Shown: positions 9,616 to 23,023 of the stretch, one piece after another | How positions within the stretch are numbered: position 1 is the first letter of the stretch | Layout of the letters: the number at the start of each line of letters is the position of its first letter | NCBI GenBank assembly: GCA_963995505.1 | Contig: OZ023185.1 | Span: 17,247,691-17,311,690 of the forward strand | From: Hypericum androsaemum | Lineage: Eukaryota; Streptophyta; Magnoliopsida; Malpighiales; Hypericaceae | Length of the DNA: 64,000 bases | Reading direction: 5' to 3' | The notes under the pieces: model-generated | The model's input: only the letters and a program-made list of their open reading frames with translations | Databases searched by the model: none | What the model was told of the DNA's origin: nothing | Made by a program: the position numbers and the translations under genes

Positions 9616-12600
9616 ATGGCTGAGCTGGCCGCCTCGCCGTCGTGCGTGAAGCCGCGCGGCTTGTGGCGAAACGGCGTCGTCGTCGCGGAGAGGAGCCGTG
9701 TGCCTCTCCCGTCCCGTCATCTTAGGGCATCGTCTCTCAGGTAGACTTCTTTCTGTTTGAAATATCGAGATCGCGTGAACGACTATTTGTAATTTGTCTT
9801 CGATGTGGCTGTAGAAATTCGCGTTCTGTTCGCGGCGGAATCGCGCGGTTATCGGCGACGAAGCCATACGGTATTGGAGTGGGGGATTCTCGGAGCTTGT
9901 GTAGGTGTAGTTGCTTAGGATCCTTGGCTGACCTGGACGGGGCGGTCGCGCCTGATTTGGTCTCCGTCAGCGATCAGCTGCTTCTCACTTTCAGCATTTT
10001 CCTCACTTACGTGGCCGGCGTTATCCCTCGGGGGAGATTCGGTTCCGTCTCTTCCCCAAAGAAGAAAGCTGTTGACGACAATGTGGTTGATGAGATCCCG
10101 TCTTCTGGTAGGTAATGGAAAAAAAAGAACTCCTGCCTCTATGTTAGATACTTGTGATGTGATGCGAAGGGTTTGTTTCTTCCGTTTCTTAGGATCCGGT
10201 TGCGCATCCTCTGTTTACAGCTCCACAAGGAACGATGGTCAAGCTTGCAGCAGTTTCAGCCTGGCCTGGAAGCAAGTTCAGGCGAAACTTTTGGATTCTT
10301 TGGAACAGAGGAGCGACGTTTTGAACAGAGTCCTTGACTCGGACCAGGCTGATAAGAAGAAGAGACCTCTGAGTTTGTATGCCATCTCCGAGGGCCCAAA
10401 GTTGAGATTGCTCTGGGCCTCTTTTCAGCAACTAGAGAAAGATGTATGGTCATCCCGAATCTTCATTTTAGTAGTTTGATCAACATTTCATGACAAGTCC
10501 CCCGAATTTTGTGGCAGTTCCTTCTATCGTCGCATCTCTTAGGAATTCTTGCTTTAAAGACAAAGCAGTGTAGTTTTGTGTCATAGTGAACGTTTCAAGC
10601 TCAAAATTTATGTTTGAAATCCCATTGGCAGTTTAGTTTTAGAGGCTATAAACTTTAGGCTTTTGTCTGCCAATATCATGCCGGTGGGTCTTTCCCGTAT
10701 CTAGAACTTCGGTTAAAAAGGTCTGGTTATAGTCAGGAAATTTGAGAGGGGAACCAATGTATGCCTGTTGCATGCCCACTGCATTGTGACCCCTTTTCGA
10801 GTTCTTACCCAGCAATCATTCCTGATTTGCAGGTTAACGATGCTTTAGGAAATAACAAAGCCATTGGTGTGGGTGACTGGTTCAAAAAATTTCCGGAAGT
10901 TATTCGAAGATCTTCTGACCCCGTTTGCATATCTTGGCTGGCAGAGGAGCTTCGCCTCAAGGACAACAAATCTAACAATGTATTATTCGGAAAACCTGTC
11001 GTGGAACAGTTCTTGTGGAAATATCATTTGTATTAGTGTTGCTTAATAGGTTGCCTTGCTGTCAGGAACTTGTTTCTTTGGCAAGTAAGAAGCTGAAAGA
11101 AGATGACACCATTTTGAAAAATATGCAAAAGTCGGGGAAGGAGGATCTCTACATCGAACTACTATACTTTCTCAAATTTGGTTCTCTGAGGTAAGATGGG
11201 TGATTCTTTTGGATTTTCTTAGCCTTGATTAACTTTAGCCGACTCTTTTTGAGAATTTCAATTGGTAGATTATTTTAGTTGCATTGTACTAGTGGGGCTA
11301 CAATGTTAATGCCTTTGCTTGTGATCTAGGATATGCATCCACTTTAAGTTGTTTGCTTAAGGGCGTTCTCCTAATAATAACCTCTCCACGCTATAAAGGG
11401 TTCAAATATATGTCCTGCCATGCTTTTTGGTACTTAGAAAGTGGCTAAAAATTTCTAGTTGCCAAGCTTTTGCTACAAAAAAAAAAGCACTTTAAATCTC
11501 AGCAATACGGATCATCTAAGCCTTGAGTGCAAGCACCTGGATCCTCAATAAGTAATGCTTGCTAAAGTTTTTCTTGCATTCTAAGGCCTTATGTTGGCAA
11601 CAGAAATCTAAGGTTACTCATTAAACAAGCATTACGAGGATTTGGGACAAAGGCAAACTCCTCTTGTTTCAGCCTGCTTATCATTGCCAAACAAATGACA
11701 CAGAAGAAAACATTGTGTTGGACTGAGGTTGGGTTGCTATTGCTATATTATTGACATATTTGTACTAGATATTTCCTTGATCTCAACGAGAGTTTTTGAG
11801 GCTCAATTTGGTCAGTCTGCTTAAGAGAGGAGGCACACTGCAAACTGTGAGAGGAAGTTGTGATTCGCATTGTTAATGCAAGTTTTTACGGTTTTGCTGG
11901 TACATCTTGGACGTGTAGTTTTGGTGGAGAAAACTCAGAATCGCTGGTGGGACAATGTGAAAAGTTAAAAAGAAAAAAAAGTATTGCATCAATGAAGTCG
12001 TTACCGTACTTTTTTCTGATTTGTGGTATGGGCTTCCTATATCATAATGTCCATGTATCATATCTGTCTTTGAAGATTGAGATAGTCTTGGTGTTTTGAG
12101 TATCCGGTTATTCTTTCTTTTTGTTTGCCAACCCATAAGTACCTTTATGTGATGGAATTAAGCTTTTCAGAGTGGATTTTTGTTCTTTTCTCCTGCCTCA
12201 ATTTTATATAAACATGATCACCTGCTGTTGCTTATTGTTGACAGGATGAACAGCTCGTTTGACAGTGACTTGTTTATGTTACATGGTGGTTCCATATTGG
12301 AAGACATGGTGATCAATTTTGCTGATGGTATTGCTAGTCTTTATTTGGAGCTAATTTCTGTTGATGGCAATTTCTCAAATGAAGCAAACAACCTGGGCAT
12401 GATTCTTTGTAGTCTGTCAACCCGAGCACTTCAAAGATTGCGCAATGAGGTATAGATCTAAAATTTCATATCTTTTGCACCACTAGACCTTTGATTATGC
12501 AAAGGTATACTGAACTTAGCTGGAGACATTCTCTTAAGATTTCTTGATGGTTGTTCTATCACATTTGATTGGCAAGGATGTCCTCGTCTGAGCAAAATTA

Positions 12601-13545
12601 GAATATATACATGTCATTGGTAACAAGTGGCTTGACTCTTCCACTAGATATACTTGGACATTGAACTGTATTTTCTTGCATGAGTCCTGTTTGTGTTTCC
12701 CTGCAAAACAGTTTATATCTTCTTTCTGATTTAAGAGAGAAGATGATTTTAGAATTTCAGAGGTTGTCATTTAAATTCATATCCAAAATTTTGCAGACCC
12801 GTTTGTCTTTCTAATGGATTGTAGCGGTCTTGCTATTGACAGGTTGCCTTGAGTCAGTGGTTTTATCAAAACCTTGAATCAATTGTATCTATGTACGAGG
12901 ATCGTTTTGATTTATACACCTTAAAATCTAATATTATTGAAGATCCAGACCAGAGTCAGAGAGAAAATGCTATGTGGTGGAATAGACTGCCGTTTGGAAA
13001 ATCTAGAGGAGTCTCCTCATCCTTGTACCATGTTACTGTCAGTCTCGTATCTGTTCCTGTCAAGAGGACAAAGGAACTGCGAGCCTTGACAGGATGGTAA
13101 GTAAATATGCTTTCATAGCCGAGTTCCCTTTTCTCCATATACTAGTCTGGTATCTATGCTTTTCTGTCAAGGGGACATTTTTCGTACCTTTTGTTGCTGA
13201 TTTTTTATTTAGATCTTAATCTTTTATTCCTTCAGAGTTAGCTTTGTCACCCAAATATAATTGCTTTTAATTTTGATCTTCGATCTACCTTGAATGCATT
13301 TGATTGAATGATTCAGCTCCTTTTCTTGAATTGGTATGCCTCAGCCTCTAACTAGTGTTATCGCACTACATTTCAGGAGATACTACTATAGTCTATACCT
13401 CGAGCTGTTGGATATCTCCATGCCGCTGATAAGGGCCATTCTTGCCAAAGTCAGCGATGGCATTTCATTCTTTTTGGTTTCTTTGATTGGAAGGTCGCTA
13501 GGACTAATTTATACTGGAATTAGACAGTCTCTGCGATGGAAATGA
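9616..13545 (+). CDS. Plastid-targeted protein of unknown function, eight exons
   Basis: The coding exons are 9616-9740, 9815-10107, 10193-10443, 10833-10979, 11066-11190, 12245-12449, 12843-13096 and 13377-13545. All junctions are GT-AG and in frame, giving about 490 residues. The N-terminus (MAELAASPSCVKPRGLWRNG) is rich in Ser, Arg and small residues with few acids, like a chloroplast transit peptide. A hydrophobic segment (LLLTFSIFLTYVAGVIP) follows near residue 90. The middle is helical and charged (WKQVQAKLLDSLEQRSDVLN, ELVSLASKKLKEDD). The C-terminus holds a second hydrophobic stretch (ISFFLVSLIGRSLGLIYTGI) and ends RQSLRWK. It may belong to the plant senescence-associated AAF/OSA15 plastid family; I recall that only loosely, so no symbol is given. 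The 5' leader has a (GA)n tract at 9379-9398. The start is the first ATG fitting the exon 1-2 phase. A foldback MITE ends about 340 bp upstream. Confidence 0.85.
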
Positions 13546-14666
13546 GCTGCAACTCAAAACTTTATATTTCCCGTTCCGATTTTGCTTGGCCAATTTAGCA
13601 GTACAATTAGCGGAGGCATTAAAGGAAGTTGGAAAACCCTTGTTTTGCTGTTTTGCAGGAGAAAATTGGTTTCTGGGCTGAACATGCAGGTCCGAGTTTT
13701 AACCGACTAGCATCTTTTGTGGACTTCTCTCCAAACAATCGTCAATTGGTATTCACGGACCATGGTGGTAGCCTAGGTCTCAAGCGGACACAAGGCTTCA
13801 GCTTGCACCCCAAAGATCGAGCAGTTACCAGGATTCTGGCTAAACTCTTAACGGCAGAAACAGACACAATTTCGAGCAAGTCCACCAGCTCCTAACAATT
13901 CCCGGAGATCTCTTATTGTGAGCTCTCTGGATATATCTACACCGACGTTGACCTGCTGCACCTGCAGAAAATCTCGTTTACTTCTTCCCGACAACTTGAA
14001 AGCTTCTGCAGCTCTTTCAGGTATCAATAACACGCTAGTTGGCTGCTGAATTCTTTGCATTGTCGGGACATGATGAGGACCATGATTGGTTCAAAGAAGT
14101 CTGGTTTTCCAGCCGCAAACCATGACTTCTGAAGTCTAGGTTGTGGATTGTCTCGACTCTACCAAGCATGGTGACCCGTTTAAGTCAGCTCTAACTTCTA
14201 TGATAAACTTCCCGTGATAGATTAGAATATTGGGCTGATTAATCTAGGTTGAAGCCATGCCGGACCACAAAGGACGTCAAAATTCTCATGACTTGAACTC
14301 AATATCTATAGTTTAACTAAAAAGACTCATTACCGATTCATCTAGGTGCTCGGCTATGTCTTGCATGGGAAACCAGATTGGTAACTATAAGATGTTCACG
14401 AAGAAAAACGTGGGACTACAGGCGAAAAGAAAAAGACAGGCACCGTAATTATTTGTTACTTTTCGTGAAGGTAGTAGACAAAAGCAAAAGCTCGCTTCAG
14501 AGGACTATGTATCCTTGTGCCCTACCAATTTTTACATGATTTTGTTATCTCCTTTTGCACGGAGAAACTTCTTATGATTGCACCAATCAAAAGATGTTTG
14601 TCGTACACATGCTTTATGCAAAGCAAAAAAAGGGCATCAACAGCTAGATAAGTATAACTATCCATT
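13546..14666 (+). other. 3' UTR and spacer after the plastid-protein gene
   Basis: This holds the likely 3' UTR. An open frame at 13629-13895 is preceded by TTTTGCAG, which could serve as a splice acceptor for an alternative last exon. I recognise no domain in it and treat it as untranslated. Nothing else is seen up to the poly-G repeat. Confidence 0.4.
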
Positions 14667-14726
14667 ATTTTAATATTTTCGATTAGATACGGAATGAAGT
14701 TTTACAATGCGAAAGTGTTTTATCTG

Positions 14727-14759
<33 letters not shown>

Positions 14760-14884
14760 TATCATTTTAATTGCAATGATAAGGTTATTTTAATATTTTC
14801 GATTAGATACGGAATGAAGTTTTACAATGCGAAAGTGTTTTATCTGGGGGGGTGGGGGGTTATCATTTTAATTGCAATGATAAG
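14667..14884 (+). repeat. 120 bp tandem duplication containing a G30 homopolymer
   Basis: Two copies share TATTTTCGATTAGATACGGA and TTACAATGCGAAAGTGTTTT. They then carry a G tract and end CATTTTAATTGCAATGATAAGG. In copy 1 the tract is 30 consecutive G (14728-14757); in copy 2 it is G7-T-G6. The two tracts have clearly diverged in length since the duplication. Confidence 0.9.
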
Positions 14885-15045
14885 GAGGGGAGATAAAATT
14901 CTGATTTCTTAGCACATGGTTAATTTATCGGAAATTAAGTCTTCGAGACCTTATCCAAGTGGCAAAAGAGTGAAGGTAATAGTTTGAGTTAGGAATTTAT
15001 AAATGAGATTCAAAAACCTGAATATACTTATAAAACAATGCATGT

Positions 15046-15096
<51 letters not shown>

Positions 15097-18000
15097 ACTT
15101 TTAAGAGATGCCTGCATGTGGGTGGTGAAGTATACAAACTTTGAATATTAGGACCCCACAATTGATAACACTAATTAACCGTGCAATGGACAATTCATCC
15201 CATAGTTGGCTAGTCAAGATTCATGAAAGATGTCTTGCATAGCCCCGAGTTGAATGCGAATAATTTTATGGTCGTCTTATAATATTTTGATGATTTTCTT
15301 TCACAAATTTAGAAGAAATAAAGTAAACTTTGTATCGTCCAATATAAAATTGTTGATTGGTGAAATTTTAATCATTGTCTATACCAAATCATATTTTTTT
15401 TATGAAGCACTGTAAATTTTAATCATAGATTTAAATAGACATTTAAATATTGGTGTCTTCCATGTTAGAATTTTTAATTCGAATTCCCAGGTGGTGCAAG
15501 ACACGCCTTACGTATCAGCAACCAGGCAGGTAAACCTGTTGGGATTTTATGTCGACAAAATATGATTTCCTTGCGCAATTAGGCCAAGAAATTGAGGTAA
15601 ATGGTGAGATAAATTGGATACCTTTTTGGGTTTCTTCCTTAAATTTAGGGTGTCCACTTCTAATTATCAAATGACCGATTAAACGTTGCTTTCTAACTTT
15701 CTTGTCAAAATTTTGTCACCGTTTGTCCATTCATTTATTTTGATATATAACGAGATAAGGCCCAAATCTACTCTATTAGTATGTCTAGTTACGTTAATTG
15801 ATTTAACCCGATCTTTCCTAATTTTTTAGAGACAGTGCTTGACTAAGTAATAGGTGTATATATGTGTGTATGTGTGTGTGTGTGGAAATTACATATACCG
15901 GCCCGTTCTGGCTAGTTTTCGTGAAGAAAAGAATTAGTTGTTTAAGTGGAACCTTTTAAAATTTTCAATTCGATGGATTCGTGGAGAAAAGAAATATGCT
16001 GGAGGAACCTAGATCATCAAGAACCAGAGATATTTCAATTGGCCACGAAAAGATTGCCAGCAAAATATGGCATCGGATGATTGACATAAATGTAGCTCAT
16101 ATGCTTCCGAAAGTGATTCTTTCATAAAATTCAGCACCTTTTAGGAATTTCATCTCTTTTTTAGGTCGGTATGTAAATAAAAAAAGATAACTAATGATAG
16201 TTTAAAGTACTTATAATTGAACAAAAATTATGTTAAAAGTTTAGCATATGAAGGCGAGAGACGAGAGTATGTTTTAACAAAAGATAATTAACGATAATGA
16301 CTGATCTATTTATTTTACTACTAAGTATTGGAAAAGTTGTTCAAGCTTAAGTAAAAGGTGAGTTCGACTAATTGAGAACGTAATAATATTAATTTTTTTG
16401 TTGTGCGAGTTTTGGCACTTTTAAAAAATTTATCCAACTCAAACATGAATTAGTCAGTTCAATAGGCGTTCAATTGGTATTAACAAAAAAAACATACTAA
16501 TTCACAAAAACAAAAAAAACATACTGGTTTTACTGAAATTGATGAAAGAAAGTCGTTATAGCGTTCGTGTGGAACTGATGAATCGTTAAAATATTGCCAT
16601 AAAGTAGTTCAATTATTATAGGTGGCGTCCTAGTTTCTTCTTAAAATGCTGGTCTTACTTCTAAAGTTCGTACTAATTATGGACTTCCTTTGGAACCATT
16701 CACCAAATTATTAGCTCAACAGTAAACCCCAGTATATGTGTGTGGTTTTGGATGATCAGGTAGGTGGCCTCTAGTTGTTGACAATTTTGTCACGTCGCGG
16801 GACAGATTATTGGTGGCCAGGTCTACTGTTCATTAATTTTATAGGTTACCTAATGGAACGAAAAGATGCATTTTTTTCGTTTATACTATTTGATTCGGCA
16901 CATTGAATCGATTAATCCATATTCGATTTAGGTGAGATTTTTGAAAGATTGTAAAATTCTCGTAACAAATATTTAACACTGTTGTATTTTTAAAATATTG
17001 AACTCAAAATTTGTTATTAAATTAAAATAATATCTTCACTAATTAATCTAAGTATTTGTTGGTAAAAAATGGTTTGTTTATAGCGAGGCTTGAAACAATT
17101 CCGGAATTCAAGGTGCGACGCTGAAATATGTACTCCCCATGAATCACATTGGCAGATACAACCTTAATTGATGCCCATAATTCATTGACTTTTGGGCACC
17201 AATGTTTTCCAAATTTTAGTATGGTCGTAAACAGTCTTACTAATTATTTGAATATTTCTGTGGAGCCAAAGTTTACACAAATTTTAGTTTCGTTGATGTG
17301 CTACATTAAAAAAATTACACTATAATTAATTTGTTCTGATACTATGTTACATTGTAATCACAAGTGAGAGATTATATATACGTATATATGCTTTGCCCAA
17401 ATCTCTGGGCAATTCGACGATTATAGCGCTGTGTGGCCTAGTCAACTAGGTGTTCCCTGTGTATCTTTCATGTTGTTGATTAATTGACAATGCAATTAAT
17501 TGAGACGATTTCGGTACGACTTTTCTTTTGGACGAAATTTGTGTGCGGCTTTGACGCATCAATGTTTGTTATTGATGTGATTGCTTGCACCCTGCAATAT
17601 TATTATTTCTACGTGGCAAAGTGGACTATATTGAATGTCGCATCCGCAATTCCCTATCGTATAAAACGTAAAAATAATTGACGAAAGTCTAATGGTGTAA
17701 AAAATTGTTTCTAAAAAAATGGAGCAATTGAATATTAATTTACACTGTCATGGGTAAATTGCCCTTTAATTTTTATTAAGTACATATTTTTAAATTTGAA
17801 CCTAGTCTTGGATTCTCAAATTTCTATCTCATTTCATTTTTGTTTGAGCTAAGCCTGAAAGACTGTGTATGAGTATCTAAAAGAACCAAAAGAATAACAT
17901 TGTTGTTAATCTGATTAGTCCGTATGTCTAATTAGTTTTATCAGATAATTTAAAGTAAAACAATTTACAATAAATGGGTGATTTGAGAAGATGTAAAACA

Positions 18001-19504
18001 TAAACATGCAAGCACAATTCAAATTCCAATTCCAATTCGCTAGGCGCTAAGAACAAGGTTTCTCTTTAACTTGAGAAGTGAAGAAAGTCCGAATCTTCTC
18101 GCTAGAGCAATATTCCGAGTTGGAACAATGAAAACCAAATGATTGCCAAGGTCCAAACCCTAATGGATATGGAAAATTACGGTTCTGGTCTGACTATATA
18201 ATATATACTTTACGAAATTTCCCTGAGAATATTGTATTGAGTTGAGGAACTGCTGCATGAATTTAGTTTTGGCCTATTTTACCTTGGCGAACGATCAAAA
18301 CAGGAATCTTTTTTATAAAAAAATAAATGCATTCATAAAAAAAAATAGACCACATTGAGTTCTATGTAGAAGCTCCCGACTCTTTCTTTGTTCTTAATCA
18401 TAAAAAAATAGAATATATCAGAAGTTCTTGATTATAATTCACACTCTAAGAACCAATAAGGATTTTTTTTGTAGAAAATAAGAACTCATTTGGTGTTCGC
18501 CTGGAGGAGAATACGATGCTTTCTTAGTGCATGCTTTTCTTTTAATTTGGATTTGGACTATTTTGGTCATAAAAATTCTCTATTTTTTTAGTTGTATCTC
18601 ATTTCTTTTACTTTTTAATATAACTTTTTTTTTTGGATAAGACTATTTTGGTCACAAATCATAATTTCTTCAACTACCTTGGTCACAAGAGGAACTTCAT
18701 TCCGTTATGAATATTTTGGATTCAACTCTTATGATTATAAAAGACATTATTGAGACATTAACTCCTAAATAAGATACGAGAATGTTGACTCTCTATCTAG
18801 AAAATCTTCTTTGACACTATTCAGCGCATGAAGTAGCTTATGCATGTGTCGCAAATGACCAATTAATCCAGATTATTATGGAAAAGAAAGATCTCAAATT
18901 TCAAAATCTTACGTAGCGTTCGACTAAGTCAAAAGAAAAGATTTCTTGGGGAACCGGCCAAGCAAGAAAAAGCCACCACCACTTCTTCTTCTCTCTTTCT
19001 GTCTGCTGCCAGTGGCTTTACCTTTTCAGATTCTTTTATACATTTACATAATGGCCCCCAACATGAACATTATCGTGCAATAATTATGTAGGAATAGGCC
19101 AAGCTACCCTCTTCTTAATTTCCCATTCCTGATAGATTAACACCTATATATCCCATTTACACAGTAGCTCGGAGCTGCTAATGGGATTAGAAAAAGAATT
19201 ACACTTATAAATATTCAATAACTCGAATGGTGAGAAAATGAGCTATGAATAACTTATAAATTTATGTTATGATAAAATATCTTATGTATCAAATATATCA
19301 AGTCACATTTATGATGATGTCCAAAGATGAAGCCACCTCCAAGGGGTTGCCATATTTCTGATGAGATAAAAACATTACTTTCTAATAAGTCTAGGAGATA
19401 AGGAGTTCAAAGTTTCTTAAATGAATTATAGAATTTAAATGTTAGTTAAAGTTTGGATGTGGATTTGGATTTACTATTTTTTTTCCTAAACTTGGAGGCA
19501 CATA
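14885..19504. other. AT-rich intergenic stretch without supported genes
   Basis: About 4.6 kb of AT-rich DNA with no convincing coding sequence on either strand. It contains a (TA)n microsatellite (15047-15092) and a short TG-rich run (about 15860-15880). A 65-codon frame at 17484-17681 has no recognisable domain or intron support and is not called. Confidence 0.55.
15047..15092. repeat. (TA)n microsatellite
   Basis: About 22 perfect TA dinucleotides in an intergenic region; likely polymorphic in length. Confidence 0.95.
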
Positions 19505-19512
19505 CACAAGGA

Positions 19513-19933
19513 TAGGGGTGACCGAACCTCCGGTTATAAGGTTTCATTTTTTTAGATTTTTTTTGGAAAAAATAAGTTACGCATCCTAAGTCCCAAATGA
19601 ATCAACGCCCACACATTTTTCTTGTTTTTATAGAGAGAGAATATTTGAAGAGAGTAATTAATTAATAGAGATTAAGAAAAAATTGATAATGAATGATATG
19701 ATTTTTGAAAAATGAAAGAGGGTGACTACGGTTTGGAACCTCCGATTACGGTTTCGAAACTGAAACTTCTGGTTATAGTTCCGACAAAAGCATAAATTAT
19801 AACCGGGAGCTTCTTAAAAAGCTGTGAGATTGTTTTTTAAACCATGAACATAATTTTAATCTGGTTAGTAGAACCACCGGTGCCAGAACCGATAGTTATT
19901 TGATTCGAATAGAACCATGGTCACTCACTCCTA
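19513..19933. mobile_element. Non-autonomous hAT-type MITE, 421 bp
   Basis: The left end reads TAGGGGTGACC. The reverse complement of the right end reads TAGGAGTGAGTGACC, a hAT-like terminal inverted repeat. The 8 bp flanks are CACAAGGA (19505-19512) and CATAAGGA (19934-19941), matching at seven of eight positions, which is the expected hAT target-site duplication length. The interior is AT-rich with repeated AACCTCCGGTTAT/AACCTCCGATTAC motifs and no coding sequence. It lies about 580 bp upstream of the CLE gene start. Confidence 0.75.
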
Positions 19934-20511
19934 CATAAGGATCATAAACAAAAATGAACTAATATTTTTTGTAAAATTTTTTATATCAATTGTTACACTT
20001 GACAGGAATTGAATATAGATTTATATCAATTTATGATATGCCTTTGTTACTAGGCCAAATACATTTTGATAAAATTAACTAATATTAATGCATTTCTGTA
20101 TTGTGCATGTACATTTGAAAAGCTTATATGCCAAAACTGAATTTAAAACTTCACACCACATACAAAATAATATAATAATATATATATTCCATCACCTCAC
20201 AGACAAGGGCCCCTCGGTCAATTCATCCTTTTATAATTATTCCAGCAAACCTCTCGGATATATAAAATTCCATTCCATCCCAAGCAGGTCTCTTTTATTC
20301 TGGTTCCTCAACAAATGTGCAACGAATTTCAAAAACAACGAATTTCAAAAACCCTACTTTCCAAAAAAAAAAAAATCTTCTGTTGAAGCTTCTCCAAATT
20401 TTCGTCTCCCCCAAATTCCTTTCCCATTAGCCTTGGAGCTTCTTCTGGTTAATGGATATTGAACCCTTGTGGGACCTTGGGGGGTGGTTTATTTTTCCTA
20501 AGAATTGTTGC

Positions 20512-20838
20512 ATGGCGACGCCAAGAACACAATCTCCAGCTACCGAAACCTTCACGAAGATCCTCCTACTCTCTGCCTTAATCTTCCTTTTCTTCCTCCT
20601 TATTAGCCCTACCAACCTTGTAAACCCTAGCTATGAGGCATCCTCTTCCTTGACTTCGGGCGCGAAAAGGGTTCTCTTGGAGTCCAAGGAACCGGGTTCT
20701 GCTTCTACTAGTTCCATGAACTTGCACCCGAAACAAGCTCACGAAGCTCATGGCTCTTCGTCGAAATCGAGGCGTCCCGTGTTTGGAGCTGAGGAACATG
20801 AAGTGCCAAGTGGTCCAAATCCTATATCGAACAGGTAA
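20512..20838 (+). CDS. CLE41/44: TDIF-type CLE peptide precursor (CLE41/CLE44)
   Basis: This single exon encodes a 108-residue secreted prepropeptide. It starts MATPRTQSPATETF, followed by a hydrophobic signal/anchor segment (ILLLSALIFLFFLLI, about residues 17-33). A variable spacer contains KRVLLES, as in CLE41/44 precursors, and then the C-terminal CLE domain HEVPSGPNPISN plus a final Arg. That dodecapeptide is exactly TDIF (tracheary element differentiation inhibitory factor). From established knowledge, TDIF is made in phloem, binds the PXY/TDR receptor kinase, blocks xylem differentiation and drives cambial division. The ATG at 20512 is chosen because family members begin MAT; an in-frame ATG at 20452 would add 20 residues (MDIEPLWDLGG...) that would mask the signal peptide. 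The length is normal and no lesion is seen. CLE41 and CLE44 cannot be told apart here. Confidence 0.96.
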   Translation: MATPRTQSPATETFTKILLLSALIFLFFLLISPTNLVNPSYEASSSLTSGAKRVLLESKEPGSASTSSMNLHPKQAHEAHGSSSKSRRPVFGAEEHEVPSGPNPISNR

Positions 20839-23023
20839 AAATTGATGGGGAGGCTTAGAGATTTACTCCAATGGTGAGGTGGTTGAAGTTGAAGATGATA
20901 TCTATATATAAGAGAAGCTGCAGGCTGTTTCCCTAGCTAAGGTGATCAGTTTGTTGTGTGCTCTGTCATCTTCAATTCCAGGAAAATATTCTTTTGAGGT
21001 CACTGTTTAAGCTGTTTTTCCTAACCGCTCGAACTTGAATTAGTAGATTCTGGGTATTCGACCCAAGAAACTAAGATGTTTGTCATCTGTTTGTTATAAT
21101 TACTTGTTATATCGTCGAACCTAAACCTTTAATATCTTTTTTTCTTGGGTTAATTTCCGTGGTTTTTGTAATTGGGGAGGAGAGACATGAGTTCCTTTTT
21201 TATTAATAGAGATGTATAGCAGGGGGAGAGAGAGACTTTTATTTTGGATGATGTATGTATTTATCTTCTTGTATTAGAGCATATATTATATACATGATGG
21301 TTTATCGATTGTCACGCTAATTAATTTTATTTGCCACAATATATATGTAAATCTTGGTGTTTATTTGCTAATTTTCAGCTTGCTAATTGGGATTCTGGTC
21401 TCATTTGTCTCTTGATAATTTCTCAGTGAGGTTGTTATATGCGTGTTAGTAATTGTTTCTTGATAAACTAATAGATATCTCAATATGTATAGCTTTTTCA
21501 ATGGTATTGTATGCTTCTAAAATATTCATTGATATGATTGAGCAATTTTAATGTAATATTGCCTTAGCGACCTTCCTTGCTTTGAAAATCCAGAACTTTA
21601 TGTTAGCCCTTTTTTGTTAGCCGATTGCTCAAACAAGAAGAGGTTACAATTAGCACGATCTTGCCATATTTATCTTTCTCCACCAATCTCTACCATTTCA
21701 TGAATAATTTTTTGACAACTTCAAAATTCAGAGAGTATTTTTTTGAGGTGACTTTTCTAATAATATCTTTTTTTATTCATAATACTTAAATATAATATTT
21801 TCTGGAGGAAATAATAACATTTGGGCAAACTCCCGGATACTTTGTGAACACTTTATTTCTTCCGCTATAGTGTTTTTTTTAAGGTAAATTTTATTTGTTT
21901 ATATATAGTAATATAAGTAGCATTAATAATTTTTCAGTGCTGTTAATAATTTTATTCTCGGATACATGACACATTCTTGTAAAATGCCTTGATCTAGTGT
22001 CGAAGATGCTTCGTATTTTTTTGTCGAACCGTATATGAGATGTATGTTTCATATCTAATGATCATCAATACTCAGTATTGACATTGTATTCAAAAAATGG
22101 ATATTTCTTTTTATCGTTTAGTATTATTTGAAAAACTTTTGTTTCATTCTTCATCGCGGGGAAGACTTATCAACTGTAATGATTCAGGGAAGTAGTTGCA
22201 TGGTTATTAAATCATTCATATATGATTTATCTTTTAAAGCCTTAGAAATTTTTTTTTTAAAAAATTTTCATTTCAGTATCCTATTGTTCGGACCTTTTTT
22301 ATGTCAATACTTAAAATGCATCAAACCAAATAAAAAGATTATAGTGAATTTTTTCCATGAGGCCCACCGCCACCCACCTAGCTTGCTAGGTCAATCCATT
22401 TTGACTGTCACATTGCTCAAAGAGAACCTCAATAAAAATGTAATATCGTTTAAAAAAAATGCTGATTTGTTAATAATTTTTCAAACCCGTCCTACATTTT
22501 TAATAAATCCGAGTTTTTAAAAATTCTAAAAAACCTTACTTAAATATAGAAAATCTTAATAGTCCAATAAAAACTAAACGGAGTCTGAAGAGAGAGAGAG
22601 ACAGTGGTGTCAGGTCTGTTGTGAAATAGAGTTGAGGTCATTCTGAATTTGGCAGAAAATTAATAGATGGGCCTCACCGCTCAATCACTTTGCTTTTGTC
22701 CTATCAAGACTACCCAAGAGAAAAAAGAAAAAAAAAGCTACAGAGGCTAAAAGCCTCGAACCAAACAACAACTAGCAACTTTTATTTTTTTAATAAGAAT
22801 ATCCAAATTTATGAGTTAGGATTAGGAGGAGGATAGACATGGACTAGAAACTCTAGCACATGATTTGATAATTATAACAGTATCATTTTCAAATGGGCAG
22901 CTGTACACGTACCAATCATTGATTTGTCATGTTGTTTTCACGTCTCACGGTTGATCCATAAAATAAGTGCAAACGGTAAGAAATTCAATTTTTTTTAAAT
23001 GAGTTAGAAGAATTTTTTTGTCA
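20839..23023. other. 3' region of the CLE gene and AT-rich spacer
   Basis: This includes the probable 3' UTR of the CLE gene and about 2 kb of AT-rich DNA. An open frame at 22128-22520 is Phe/Ile/Lys-rich translation of AT-rich DNA with no recognisable domain and is not called. A short inverted pair near 22362 and 22668 (GAGGCCCACCGCC / GGGCCTCACCGC) may be relic transposon ends. Confidence 0.5.

Noticed and set aside
13629..13895. 88-codon frame with an upstream TTTTGCAG acceptor
   Set aside because: No recognised domain and it follows a proper stop codon of an intact gene; kept as 3' UTR, with alternative last exon only a possibility.
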